DNA of 42,653 nucleotides from Azospirillum sp. TSO22-1 (GTDB lineage: Bacteria; Pseudomonadota; Alphaproteobacteria; Azospirillales; Azospirillaceae), in assembly GCF_003116015.1 (NCBI RefSeq), contig NZ_LGQZ01000025.1, positions 1 through 42,653 of the forward strand. Direction: 5' to 3'. Both the position numbers and the translations under genes were made by a program. Positions 29,200 through 37,750 of this stretch are shown here, in pieces (within the stretch, counting starts at the first letter, position 1; every line of letters begins with the position of its first letter). The notes under the pieces were generated by a model, which did no database searches, was not told where the DNA came from, and saw only the letters and a list, made by a program, of their open reading frames with translations.

Positions 29200-29859
29200 T
29201 CAGCGGATGACCACCACGATCAGCCGCTTCGGTCCGTGCACACCATAAGCCAAGGTCTGCTCGATGTCGGCGGTCTTCGACGGGCCGGAGATCAGCAGGG
29301 CGTTGGTCGGCATGCCTTCCGCCCAGCGGTTCTCGGTCATCACCTGCCAGAAGGTGTCGTACAGCGCATCCGCCTTCAGCAGGGCGATGTGGATGTGCGG
29401 TACGAGCGACAGCAGGCGCGGCTCGTCGGCGCTCGGCCACAGCACGAGGCTGCCGGTGTCGGCGATGGCGCCCAGGGTCTGGGTGATGCCGGCGTCGATG
29501 CCGGTGAACATCTCCTCCTTGAACTCGTCCACCGGGCGGTCGTAGCGCACCAGTTCCGGCCCGCCGTCGGCCCACGAGGACTCGAGCCGCGCGCCGGCCT
29601 CGGTTGCGGGGGCATAGAGCACGGTCTTGGCCCCGGCATCCTTCAGGAAGGCCTGGACCACCGCCGGCCAGTCCTGTTCGGTGGCGTCCACGAACTCGGT
29701 GTGGACGGCCTCCATCATGCGCTTGACGCGCTCCAGCCGTTCGGCGGGGCCCCAGCGCTTCTCCCGCAGCACGGTGAAGTCGGAGGCCACCGTCTCCACC
29801 GGGTGGGCGTCGCGGCTGGCGCGGAGGGAGGCGAGGATCGAGCTACGGGCGTCAGACAT
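29200..29859 (-). CDS. lutC: Lactate utilization protein LutC (LUD domain)
   Basis: A 219-residue LUD-domain protein of the LutC/YkgG family, one of three subunits needed for L-lactate oxidation to pyruvate. The conserved core is visible (TQTLGAIADTGSLVLWPSAD near residues 130-150, and the C-terminal TADIEQTLAYGVHGPKRL). Its ATG lies within the end of lutB (8-base overlap), giving the order lutA-lutB-lutC with coupled translation. Confidence 0.95.
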   Translation of the reverse strand: MSDARSSILASLRASRDAHPVETVASDFTVLREKRWGPAERLERVKRMMEAVHTEFVDATEQDWPAVVQAFLKDAGAKTVLYAPATEAGARLESSWADGGPELVRYDRPVDEFKEEMFTGIDAGITQTLGAIADTGSLVLWPSADEPRLLSLVPHIHIALLKADALYDTFWQVMTENRWAEGMPTNALLISGPSKTADIEQTLAYGVHGPKRLIVVVIR

Positions 29860-31276
29860 CGGGAATCCCCCGGTCGCGGGCGAGATCGTGCAGCGTGCGG
29901 CCGGCGAAGCGAGGCTTGGCGCGCACGCTGGTCCATTCCTTGAGAAGTGGCAGCGAGGCCGGCGCGGCGTTGCCGACCGCCGACAGCACCGTCGTCGCCA
30001 TCCGGTAGGCGGTCGGCGAGGAGAAGGTGGCGGCCCAGCCCTTCCACACCAACGCCTCGGCCTTCGAGGCCTGGGCGCCGGCGTCCTTCACCGCGGGGCC
30101 GGGGTGCACGGCTTCCTCGCGCAGGCGGTTCATCAGCCCGGCGATGGGAATCTGCACCGGGCAGATCTCGACGCAGGCGTTGCACATGGTGCAGGCGTGC
30201 GGCATGGCCCCGCGCTTGTCGAGGCCTTCCATCTGCGGCACCAGGATCTTGCCGATCGGGCCGGGGTAGGGCGCCTGGTAGGCGTGGCCGCCGACACGGG
30301 TGTAGACCGGACAGTGGTTCATGCAGGCGCCGCAGCGGATGCAGCGCAGCGTGTGGCGCAGCTCCTCGTCGGCGTAGATCTTTGAGCGGCCGTTGTCGAG
30401 GATCACCAGATGGATCTCGCGCGGGCCGTCCTTCTCGCCGTCCTTGCGCGGGCTGGTGATCATGTTGACGTAGGTGGTGATCGGCTGCGCGGTGGCCGAG
30501 CGGGTGAGCAGGCTCAGCACCGGCGGCACGTCCTCCAGCTTCTCGACCACCTTCTCCAGGCCCATGACGGCGATGTGCACCGGCGGCACGGTGGTGACCA
30601 TGCGCCCGTTGCCCTCGTTCTCGACGAGGCAGAGCGTGCCGGTCTCCGCCACCGCGGCGTTGACGCCCGAGATGCCGACGTCGGCGTTCATGAACTTCTT
30701 GCGCAGCACCCGGCGGGCGAGGCCGGTCAGCTGGTCCACGTCCTCGGTGTATTCCGCCTCCTTGATCTTGTCGCGGAACAGCTGGGCGATCTGCTTGGTG
30801 TTCTTGTGGATCGCCGGCATGATGATGTGCGAGGGCATCTCGTGGTCGAGCTGGATGATGTACTCGCCCAGGTCCGCCTCGATCGCCTCGATGCCGTGCT
30901 TCTCCAGGAAGGCGTTGAGGTGCATCTCCTCGGAGACCATGGACTTGCCCTTGACCGCCAGCTTGGCGTTCACGCGCAGCATGATCTCCAGGACGATGGC
31001 GTTCGCCTCGTCGGTGGTGGAGGCCCAGTGGACGGTGATGCCGTTCCGGGTGCAGTTCTCCTCCAGCTTCTCCAGCAGTTCCGGCAGCTTCGACAGCGCG
31101 CGCAGGCGCACCGAGGCGCCCAGCGCCCGCATGCTGTGCCACTCCGCGCTGTCGGCGAACTGCGCGGCGCGCTTGGACATCAGGCCGTCCATGGCGCGGC
31201 GGAAGTTGGCGCGCAGCTGCGGGTCCTGCAGCGCGGCGCGCGACGCCTTCCCGAAGTCGATCTCAGCGTGTGCCAT
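29852..31276 (-). CDS. lutB: Lactate utilization iron-sulfur protein LutB
   Basis: A 474-residue protein with an N-terminal LUD domain and two [4Fe-4S] motifs, CIRCGACMNHCPVY (about residues 315-328) and CTMCNACVEICPVQIP (about 363-378), which pass electrons from lactate. A C-terminal segment (about 400-474, ending FAGRTLHDLARDRGIPDV) is the LutB tail. Overlaps lutA by 14 bases and lutC by 8. All cluster-binding cysteines are present, so the protein looks functional. Confidence 0.96.
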   Translation of the reverse strand: MAHAEIDFGKASRAALQDPQLRANFRRAMDGLMSKRAAQFADSAEWHSMRALGASVRLRALSKLPELLEKLEENCTRNGITVHWASTTDEANAIVLEIMLRVNAKLAVKGKSMVSEEMHLNAFLEKHGIEAIEADLGEYIIQLDHEMPSHIIMPAIHKNTKQIAQLFRDKIKEAEYTEDVDQLTGLARRVLRKKFMNADVGISGVNAAVAETGTLCLVENEGNGRMVTTVPPVHIAVMGLEKVVEKLEDVPPVLSLLTRSATAQPITTYVNMITSPRKDGEKDGPREIHLVILDNGRSKIYADEELRHTLRCIRCGACMNHCPVYTRVGGHAYQAPYPGPIGKILVPQMEGLDKRGAMPHACTMCNACVEICPVQIPIAGLMNRLREEAVHPGPAVKDAGAQASKAEALVWKGWAATFSSPTAYRMATTVLSAVGNAAPASLPLLKEWTSVRAKPRFAGRTLHDLARDRGIPDV

Positions 31277-32012
31277 GGGTCCGCTCCAGCAGGAATTCGG
31301 CGATGTGCTTGCCCTGGACCGGCTTGCGGCCGGCCTCGAGCGCGCCGTTGATGTTCATCAGGCAGCCGCAGTCGCCCGACACCACCGCTTTGGCGCCCGT
31401 GCCCTCGATGTCCGCCACCTTGTCCTCGACCATGGCGGCGGAGATCTCCGGGTGGCGCACGGCGAAGGTGCCGCCGAAGCCGCAGCACTCCTTCTCGCGC
31501 TTCAGCTCCACCAGCTCGACGTTGGCGAGCTGGCGCAGCAGCGCCTTCGGCTCGTCCGTCACGCCCATCTCGCGCTGGGCGTGGCAGGAGGCGTGCCAGG
31601 TGACGCGCACCGGCTCCCCCTTGTCCTCCAGCCGGACCTTCAGGACGTTGGCCAGGAACTGCGTCAGCTCGAACACCCGGCCGGCGACGGCCGTGGCGCG
31701 CGCCTCCTCCGGCGTGCCCTTGAACAGGTCCGGCCAGTGCGTCTTCATCATGCCGGCGCACGAGCCCGAGGGGACCACCACCGGCCAGTCCTCGGTGAAC
31801 AGCGCCAGCTGGGCGCGCGCCACCTTCAGCGCCTCGTCCTTGTAGCCGGAGTTGTAGGCGGGCTGGCCGCAGCAGCTCTGCCCCTGCGGGAAGACGACGC
31901 GGATGCCCTCCCGCTGCAACAGCTCGATGCCGGCCATGCCGGCCTGCGGGTAGAACAGGTCGACCAGGCAGGTGCCGAAGAAATAGACGGTCGTGGGACG
32001 TGTGGCGTCCAT
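31263..32012 (-). CDS. lutA: Lactate utilization (Fe-S)-binding protein LutA
   Basis: A 249-residue protein made of two CCG domains (family of GlpC/HdrB C-terminal parts). The cysteine motifs are SCCGQPAYNSGY (about residue 47) and CCGFGGTFAVRHPEIS (about 165), with further Cys in SGSCAGMMKTHWP and TWHASCHAQRE. It is part of the LutABC L-lactate oxidase. A strong AGGAGGA site lies upstream, 24 bases after the D-lactate dehydrogenase stop. Confidence 0.96.
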   Translation of the reverse strand: MDATRPTTVYFFGTCLVDLFYPQAGMAGIELLQREGIRVVFPQGQSCCGQPAYNSGYKDEALKVARAQLALFTEDWPVVVPSGSCAGMMKTHWPDLFKGTPEEARATAVAGRVFELTQFLANVLKVRLEDKGEPVRVTWHASCHAQREMGVTDEPKALLRQLANVELVELKREKECCGFGGTFAVRHPEISAAMVEDKVADIEGTGAKAVVSGDCGCLMNINGALEAGRKPVQGKHIAEFLLERTHGTR

Positions 32013-32036
32013 GGGGCGTTTCCTCCTGTCCCGCTT

Positions 32037-34898
32037 TTAGAACGCGGGTTCCGCGGCGCGGGCCGCTTGTGCCTCGGGGACCTTCGCCGTCGTGCAGGCG
32101 TCCACGAGGTAGACGATGGAACGGTACGGCATGCCGGAGTGATGCGCCAAGCCGATCTCGCAGGTCCGGCTGGTCGAATAGCCGGCTTTTCCGTCCTGCG
32201 GCACGCCGGCCTTCAGGTGGCGCAGCGCGTGGGCGTTGAGATCGGGCTGGGTGAAGCCCTTGTCGCCGGCGAAGCCGCAGCACCCCACCCCGTCCGGCAC
32301 CACCACCTGCTCGGCGCACTTCGCGGCCACGGCCTGCAGCTTGCCCTCCAGGCCCATCCGCCGCAGCGAGCAGGCGAGGTGCAGCACCGCGGGCTCGCTG
32401 CGCTTGGTGAAGTCCAGGCGGTCGAGCAGGTGGTCGTGGATGAACTCCACCAGATCCAGCACCTTCAGCCCGTCCTCGGCGAGGTGGCGCTTCAGGCGGA
32501 AGGCGCAGGGGCTGGTGTCGATGACCACCGGCAGGTGGCCGTCGTTGCTGGCGGCGCGGATGGCGGCCACCATCTCGTCGGCCTTGGCGTCGGCTTCCTG
32601 GGCGAAGCCCTTGCTCTCCAGCGCCATGCCGCAGCACAGGCCGGACAGGCCCTCGGGGTAGAGCACGCGGAAGCCGGCCTTGCGGAACAGCCCCTCGACC
32701 TTCTGCGGCAGCGGCGTCTTCTCGGGATCGTCGGCGGCCGGGCCCATGGTGCGGCTGGAGCAGCTCGGCACGTACACCACGGCCGGGCCGCCGCCGGCCG
32801 CCGGCCCCGGCACGAAGTTCAGCGGCGTGGGCAGCGAGCGCGGCACGTGCGGCAGGCGGTCGCCGGACAGGCGGCGCAGCGCCCCGGCGGTGGCGGTCAC
32901 GGCGTCGTTGCCCACGACCTTGCGGGCGAGGTCGGCGATCTTCAGGCCGGTGCGGGCGACGCCCAGCGCGGTCTCGAAGTGCTCGGCGGCGAAGCGGCCG
33001 AGGCGGCGCTGCGCCGGCGTGGCGCGCCGGCCGCGCAGCGCCTTGATGAGCAGTCCCGTCTCGATGCCGACCGGGCAGGCGGTGGAGCACAGGCCGCAGG
33101 CCGCGCAGGTATCGATGCCCTGGTGGTCGTAGGCAGCGTGCAGCGCCTCCCGCCGCGCCTGCTCGCCGCTGCCGGACAGCCGGGCGATCTCGCGCCAGCC
33201 GGCGATGCGCTGGCGCGGGCTGAGCGTGAAGGTGTGCGACGGGCAGGTCGGCTCGCAGAAGCCGCACTCGATGCACTTGTCGACCAGCGGATCGGCCGCC
33301 GGCAGCGACTTCAAGTGCTTGAGGTGCGCCTCCGGGTCGTCGTTGAGGATGACACCGGGGTTCAGCAGCCCGTGCGGGTCGAGGAGCGCCTTGATCTCCT
33401 TCATCAGGCCGTAGGCCTGGGCGCCCCACTCCATCTCGACGAAGGGGGCCATGTTGCGGCCCGTCCCGTGCTCGGCCTTCAGCGAGCCTTCGTAGGTGTT
33501 CACCACCATGGCGGCCACCGCGTCCATGAAGCGGCGGTAGCGGTCGACCTCGGCGTCGGTGTCGAAGGCCTGCGTGAAGACGAAGTGCAGGTTCCCCTCC
33601 AGCGCGTGGCCGAAGATGATCGCCTCGTGATAGCCGTAGTGCTCGAACAGGTGCTGCAGCTCGACCGTGGCCTCGGCGAGGCGGTCGATGGGGAAGGCGA
33701 CGTCCTCGATGATCACCGTGGTGCCGGTCTTGCGCACGGCGCCAACCGCCGGGAACAGGCCCTTGCGGATCTTCCAGTACTTTTCGCACTCCGCCGGGTC
33801 GGTGCTGAATTCGGCGGGGTGCAGCAGCGTGCAGCCCGCCAGCACCGCGTTGATCGCGGTGATGTTGCCGGTCAGCGCGGCGGCGTCCGCGGCGCGGGTC
33901 TCGACCAGCAGGCAGGCGGCGCGCTCGTCCAGGCCGCGGATCACTGCCGGCATGCCGGGCTTGCCCTGCACCGAGTGCAGCGCGGCGCGGTCCATCAGTT
34001 CCACCGCATCGACCGGCGCCGCCTTCAGCAGCGCCACGGCGCGGCAGGCCTCGGCGATGTCGGGGAAGAGCAGCAGCGCGCTCGCCTTGTCGGCGTACTC
34101 GGGCACCGTGCGGTAGGTGATCTCGGCGATGAAGCCCAGCGTGCCTTCCGAGCCGATCATCAGGTGCTGGAGGATCTCGAACGGGTCTTCGAAATCGACC
34201 AGCGCGTTCAGGCTGTAGCCGGTGGTGTTCTTGATGGCGAACTTGCGGTGAATGCGGGCGGCGAGGTCCGCGTCGGCGCGGGTGCGCTCGCCCAGGTCGC
34301 GCAGCGTCGCCAGCAGCGGGCCGTGGCTCTTCCCGAAGGCGGCGCGGCTGGCCGCGTCGCCGGTGTCCAGCAGCGTGCCGTCGGCCAGCAGCAGGCGCAT
34401 GGAGGCCAGCGTGCGGTAGCTGTTCTGCGCCGTGCCGCAGCACATGCCGCTGGAGTTGTTGGCGGCGATGCCGCCGATCTTGGCGGTGGCGATGGAGGCC
34501 GGGTCGGGGCCGATCTTGCGGCCGAAGGGGGCGAGCTTGCGGTTCGCCTCGGCGCCGATGATGCCGGGCTGCAGCGTGACCGTCGCGGCGCCCGGCGGGA
34601 TCGTGCAGCCGCGCCAACCCTCGCCCAGCAGGACGAGCACGCTGTCGCTGACCGCCTGTCCGGACAGGCTGGTGCCGGCGGCGCGGAAGGTGACCGGGGT
34701 GCCGAGCGCGCGGGCGTGGTGCAGTAGGCGCGCCACCTCGTCCTCGTTCTGCACCACGGCGACGATCTTCGGGATCAGGCGGTAGAAGCTGGCGTCGGTG
34801 CCGTAGGCCAGCGTGCGCAGCGGATCGACGATCAGGCGCTCGGCCGGGATGAACGCGCGGAGATCGGCGTGCAGGCGGTCGTAGGGCGTGGGCAGCAT
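32037..34898 (-). CDS. dld: FAD/Fe-S D-lactate dehydrogenase (Dld-II type)
   Basis: A 953-residue membrane-associated flavoprotein that oxidises D-lactate to pyruvate. Residues about 20-270 are the FAD-binding PCMH domain (TFRAAGTSLSGQAV), and about 280-520 the FAD-linked oxidase C-terminal domain (FGHALEGNLHFVFTQAFD). Then come two ferredoxin-like motifs, CIECGFCEPTCPSHTF (about 540) and CAACGLCSTACPVGIETG (about 600), and CCG-type cysteines (CCGMALESKG, CCGFAGDKGF) near the end. Very similar proteins act on other 2-hydroxyacids, so the substrate is inferred from lldP and lutABC beside it. It is first in the operon. A GGAGGAAACC site precedes the ATG, and a predicted 19-bp regulator site lies 118 bases upstream. 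Confidence 0.93.
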   Translation of the reverse strand: MLPTPYDRLHADLRAFIPAERLIVDPLRTLAYGTDASFYRLIPKIVAVVQNEDEVARLLHHARALGTPVTFRAAGTSLSGQAVSDSVLVLLGEGWRGCTIPPGAATVTLQPGIIGAEANRKLAPFGRKIGPDPASIATAKIGGIAANNSSGMCCGTAQNSYRTLASMRLLLADGTLLDTGDAASRAAFGKSHGPLLATLRDLGERTRADADLAARIHRKFAIKNTTGYSLNALVDFEDPFEILQHLMIGSEGTLGFIAEITYRTVPEYADKASALLLFPDIAEACRAVALLKAAPVDAVELMDRAALHSVQGKPGMPAVIRGLDERAACLLVETRAADAAALTGNITAINAVLAGCTLLHPAEFSTDPAECEKYWKIRKGLFPAVGAVRKTGTTVIIEDVAFPIDRLAEATVELQHLFEHYGYHEAIIFGHALEGNLHFVFTQAFDTDAEVDRYRRFMDAVAAMVVNTYEGSLKAEHGTGRNMAPFVEMEWGAQAYGLMKEIKALLDPHGLLNPGVILNDDPEAHLKHLKSLPAADPLVDKCIECGFCEPTCPSHTFTLSPRQRIAGWREIARLSGSGEQARREALHAAYDHQGIDTCAACGLCSTACPVGIETGLLIKALRGRRATPAQRRLGRFAAEHFETALGVARTGLKIADLARKVVGNDAVTATAGALRRLSGDRLPHVPRSLPTPLNFVPGPAAGGGPAVVYVPSCSSRTMGPAADDPEKTPLPQKVEGLFRKAGFRVLYPEGLSGLCCGMALESKGFAQEADAKADEMVAAIRAASNDGHLPVVIDTSPCAFRLKRHLAEDGLKVLDLVEFIHDHLLDRLDFTKRSEPAVLHLACSLRRMGLEGKLQAVAAKCAEQVVVPDGVGCCGFAGDKGFTQPDLNAHALRHLKAGVPQDGKAGYSTSRTCEIGLAHHSGMPYRSIVYLVDACTTAKVPEAQAARAAEPAF

Positions 34899-35015
34899 CG
34901 GTTTCCTCCGGATCGCTGGGCTTTGGCGGCGGCCTTGTTGCCGCCCCGCGGGCGGCCGGCATCTCGTGTGCCACGGCTGGGATCAGTGGATAACCTCTTT
35001 GCCCAAATGAGGCAA

Positions 35016-35034
35016 TGGTAAAATCAATTGACCA
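35016..35034. promoter_or_regulatory. Predicted GntR/FadR-type operator between dld and FCD gene
   Basis: TGGTAAAATCAATTGACCA is an imperfect 19-bp palindrome of the TGGT...ACCA type used by FadR-family regulators. It shares 13 of 19 bases with the site at 37534-37552 upstream of lldP. It lies in the divergent gap, 118 bases before dld and 66 before the FCD-only gene, so it could control both. Confidence 0.6.
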
Positions 35035-35099
35035 ACGATCTGCGCCGTGGACAACTTGCGCCCGCGCCTGTTGGGCGTGGAACGACGAGGGGGTGGGCC

Positions 35100-35648
35100 A
35101 TGGAGTCCGATCCGCTGACAGACCTGCTGCGCCGGCATCCGGAAGCGGCCTTCGACTATCTGGAGTTCCGCAACGCCGTCGCCGGTGCGGCGGCCTACCA
35201 CGCCGCCAGACGCGCCACCGAGCATGACCGGCGGGCCATCGCCGCCTGCCTGGAGCGCATGGTGGCGGCGCACGAGAAGGAAGACCCGATGGAGGAGGCG
35301 GAAGCCGACATCGACTTCCACCGCGCCACCTACGAGGCGACGCACAACGTGGTGATGCAGACCGTCATGCACGGGCTGTCCGACCTGATGCGGGCGGACG
35401 TCTTCTTCAGCCGGCGCAAGCTGTACGGCTACAAGGGGGTGCGTCACCTGCTGCTGCATCAGCACCTGGCCATCGGCGAGGCCATCCTGGCCGGCGACGC
35501 CGAGCGGGCGCGGGACGCCGCGACCCAGCACATCGGCTACGCGCGGGGAGCGCTGGAGGAGATCGAGAAGGCCGAGGCGCGGCTGGAGGTGTCGCTGCGC
35601 CGCATGGGCCGCGGCGATCTGGTGGCCGGGCCGCGGCGGCGGGGCTGA
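35100..35648 (+). CDS. FCD sensor domain protein lacking the DNA-binding domain
   Basis: A 182-residue protein that is only the C-terminal effector-binding FCD domain of a GntR/FadR-type regulator. It aligns without gaps to the second half of the regulator at 37751-38545, about 110 identical of 172 residues by hand count (64%), with identical ends (EARLEVSLRRMGRGDLV). The likely metal/ligand residues are kept: Asp and His of IDFHRATYEATHN, His of LLHQHLAI and His of TQHIGY. No winged helix precedes it. The ATG at 35100 has GAGGGGG upstream, and the 200 bases to dld have no helix-turn-helix remnant in any frame I examined. A longer frame from 35028 adds 24 unconvincing residues. It may bind lactate and form heterodimers with the full regulator, or be a relic; the conserved ligands favour function. 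Confidence 0.88.
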   Translation: MESDPLTDLLRRHPEAAFDYLEFRNAVAGAAAYHAARRATEHDRRAIAACLERMVAAHEKEDPMEEAEADIDFHRATYEATHNVVMQTVMHGLSDLMRADVFFSRRKLYGYKGVRHLLLHQHLAIGEAILAGDAERARDAATQHIGYARGALEEIEKAEARLEVSLRRMGRGDLVAGPRRRG

Positions 35649-35670
35649 AAAACGGGGCCTGAAAACGGAT

Positions 35671-35705
35671 CGGCCCGGCCCGCGAGGTTGTCGCGGACCG
35701 GGCCG
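35671..35705. terminator. Bidirectional terminator between FCD gene and lldP
   Basis: A 15-bp stem with one mismatch (35671-35685 pairing with 35691-35705) and a 5-base loop lies between the two convergent stops. No clear T-run follows on either strand, but strength and position fit a shared transcription end. Confidence 0.6.
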
Positions 35706-35734
35706 GCCGTCGAGGACGTAGAGGACTTACCGGC

Positions 35735-37420
35735 TTACGGGATCATCCACGGCACGATGTAGGCCTGGATGGCGGTGATCACGCCGATGATCGCCACGAA
35801 GAACAGGCTGTGCTTGACGGTGAAGCGGAACAGCTCCGACTCCCGGCCGACCAGCCCGACCGCCGCGCAGGCCACCGCGATGGACTGCGGGGAGATCATC
35901 TTGCCGGTCACGCCGCCGGTGGTGTTGGCGGCCACCATCAGCGTGTCGGACACGCCGACCTGCTGCGCCGTCGTCGCCTGCAGGCCGCAGAACAGCGCGT
36001 TGGACGAGGTGTCGGACCCGGTCAGGAACACGCCCAGCCAGCCCAGCACCGGCGAGAAGAACGGGAACAGCGCGCCCGTGCCGGCCAGCAGCAGTGCCAG
36101 CGTGGTGGACAGGCCCGAGTAGTTGGCGATGAAGGCGAAGGCCAGCACCATGCCGATCGAGTAGATCGGGCGCTTCAGCTCGTTCAGCGTCTCGCCGAAG
36201 GTCTTCAGGCCCTCCGCCGGGCGCATCTTCAGCATGACCATGGTGACGATGGCCGAGATGAGGATGGCGGTGCCGGTGGCCGACAGCAGGTCCAGCTTGT
36301 AGACCGCCTCGTACGGCTTGGGCGAGGCGACGATCGGGGCGGCCTTCAGCACCAGCTTGTCCAGCCCGGCGACCGGGAAGTACAGCACGGTGTCGGCCAG
36401 CGCGCCGCCCTTGGCGAACAGCGCCTTGAAGGGCTTCAAGCTCCAGATCGTGACGATCACGGTGAGGATCAGGAAGGGCGACCACGCCTTGGCGATCTCG
36501 CCGCCGGTGTAGCCGCGGGTGGCGGCGAACTCGCTGCTGGCCATGGCGCCGACCGAGGCCGGGACCGGCGTGGCGAGCGGCGAATGAGAGAAGCGGAACA
36601 CCGCCTTCGGCTTCCAGACCTTCAGGAACAGCGTGATGCTGACCAGGCTGACCAGGGCGGAGGTGATGTCCGGCAGTTCGGGGCCGATGAAGTTGGCGGT
36701 GAAGTACTGCGTCACGGCGAAGGTGCCGCCGGCCACCAGGATGGCGGGCCACGTCTCGCGGACACCCTTCCAGCCGTCCATGATCATGATGATCCAGAAC
36801 GGGACGAACACCGACAGCAGCGGCAGCTGGCGGCCGGCCATGGCGCCGATCTTGAACGGGTCCAGCCCGGTGACCTGGCCGGCGACGATGATCGGAATGC
36901 CCATGGCGCCGAACGCCACCGGGGCGGTGTTGGCGATCAGGCAGAGGCCGGCGGCGTACAGCGGGTTGAAGCCCAGGCCGACCAGCAGCGCCGCGGTGAT
37001 CGCCACCGGCGCGCCGAAGCCGGCGGCACCCTCGAGGAAGGCGCCGAACGAGAAGCCGACCATCAGCATCTGCAGGCGCTGGTCCTCGGTGATCGACACC
37101 ACCGACGAGCGGATGATCTCGAACTGCCCGGTCTTCACCGTGATCTTGTAGAGGAACACGGCGGCGACGATGATCCAGGCGATCGGCCACAGGCCGTACA
37201 GGAAGCCGTAGCCGGCCGAGGCGAACGCCATGCCGACCGGCATCTTGTAGAACAGCACCGCCACCGCCAGCGAAATCGCCACGGTGATCGTGCCGGCGAT
37301 GTGGCCCTTCATGCGAAGAACCGTCAGCGCCACGAAGAAGAAAATGATCGGCAGAGCGGCGACGAACGCTGAGAGCCACAGATTGCCGGCCGGGTCGTAG
37401 ACTTGCGTCCAGGTCTGCAT
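35735..37420 (-). CDS. lldP: L-lactate permease
   Basis: A 561-residue inner-membrane permease of the LctP family with about 13-14 hydrophobic segments, importing lactate (often also glycolate) with protons. Family motifs include [28 protein letters not shown] and the C-terminal [51 protein letters not shown], of which only parts are cited here as positions about 124-150 and 475-525. Length is normal. TAGGAAAC precedes the ATG. It is divergent from the lldR-like regulator, with a 19-bp operator and a promoter candidate between. Confidence 0.96.
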   Translation of the reverse strand: MQTWTQVYDPAGNLWLSAFVAALPIIFFFVALTVLRMKGHIAGTITVAISLAVAVLFYKMPVGMAFASAGYGFLYGLWPIAWIIVAAVFLYKITVKTGQFEIIRSSVVSITEDQRLQMLMVGFSFGAFLEGAAGFGAPVAITAALLVGLGFNPLYAAGLCLIANTAPVAFGAMGIPIIVAGQVTGLDPFKIGAMAGRQLPLLSVFVPFWIIMIMDGWKGVRETWPAILVAGGTFAVTQYFTANFIGPELPDITSALVSLVSITLFLKVWKPKAVFRFSHSPLATPVPASVGAMASSEFAATRGYTGGEIAKAWSPFLILTVIVTIWSLKPFKALFAKGGALADTVLYFPVAGLDKLVLKAAPIVASPKPYEAVYKLDLLSATGTAILISAIVTMVMLKMRPAEGLKTFGETLNELKRPIYSIGMVLAFAFIANYSGLSTTLALLLAGTGALFPFFSPVLGWLGVFLTGSDTSSNALFCGLQATTAQQVGVSDTLMVAANTTGGVTGKMISPQSIAVACAAVGLVGRESELFRFTVKHSLFFVAIIGVITAIQAYIVPWMIP

Positions 37421-37533
37421 GTTTCCTACCTATGTTTGTGTTCTGTACGGCATTTGCACGGCGTGCCGCCGCGCGCCGGGGCGCGGGCGGTGGCCGGGGT
37501 GTCTGGAAACATGCCTTCCCAGGACCCGGCGTA

Positions 37534-37552
37534 TGGTCAAAAGATCTGACCA
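37534..37552. promoter_or_regulatory. Predicted GntR/FadR-type operator upstream of lldP
   Basis: TGGTCAAAAGATCTGACCA is a 19-bp palindrome with perfect 6-bp arms (TGGTCA...TGACCA). It matches the site before dld at 13 of 19 positions, including both arms' outer bases. It lies 114 bases before the lldP start and just downstream of the best sigma-70-like promoter, where a bound repressor would block transcription. Confidence 0.65.
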
Positions 37553-37564
37553 CGAACGGCGATA

Positions 37565-37593
37565 CGGATACAATGTGTTCCCAACGATTGCAA
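37565..37593 (-). promoter_or_regulatory. Candidate promoter of lldP
   Basis: On the minus strand TTGCAA and TATCCG are separated by exactly 17 bases. Transcription would start near 37558, so the 19-bp operator would cover about +6 to +24. The rest of this 330-base gap (37421-37750) holds the lldR leader, with a GATTGCAATC palindrome overlapping the -35; I see no gene in it. Confidence 0.4.
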
Positions 37594-37750
37594 TCTGGAA
37601 AATTATGCTCACATCATTCCGGATTGGGTGCATTTATGTCGCCAGGCCCGAAGCCCGCGGTGTGTGACATTTTCCGCGTTGCCAACAGGGCCGGGGTTTG
37701 TAGGATCGGGCGGCGCGGATGCGCGGACGTGACGGGGACGGGTGCAGGCG

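Noticed and set aside
34899..35099. A broken winged-helix part belonging to the FCD-only gene (frameshift or pseudogene)
   Set aside because: The bases upstream of 35100 show no trace of the conserved regulator helices in any frame, and the space a normal N-terminal domain would need is taken by dld and its leader.
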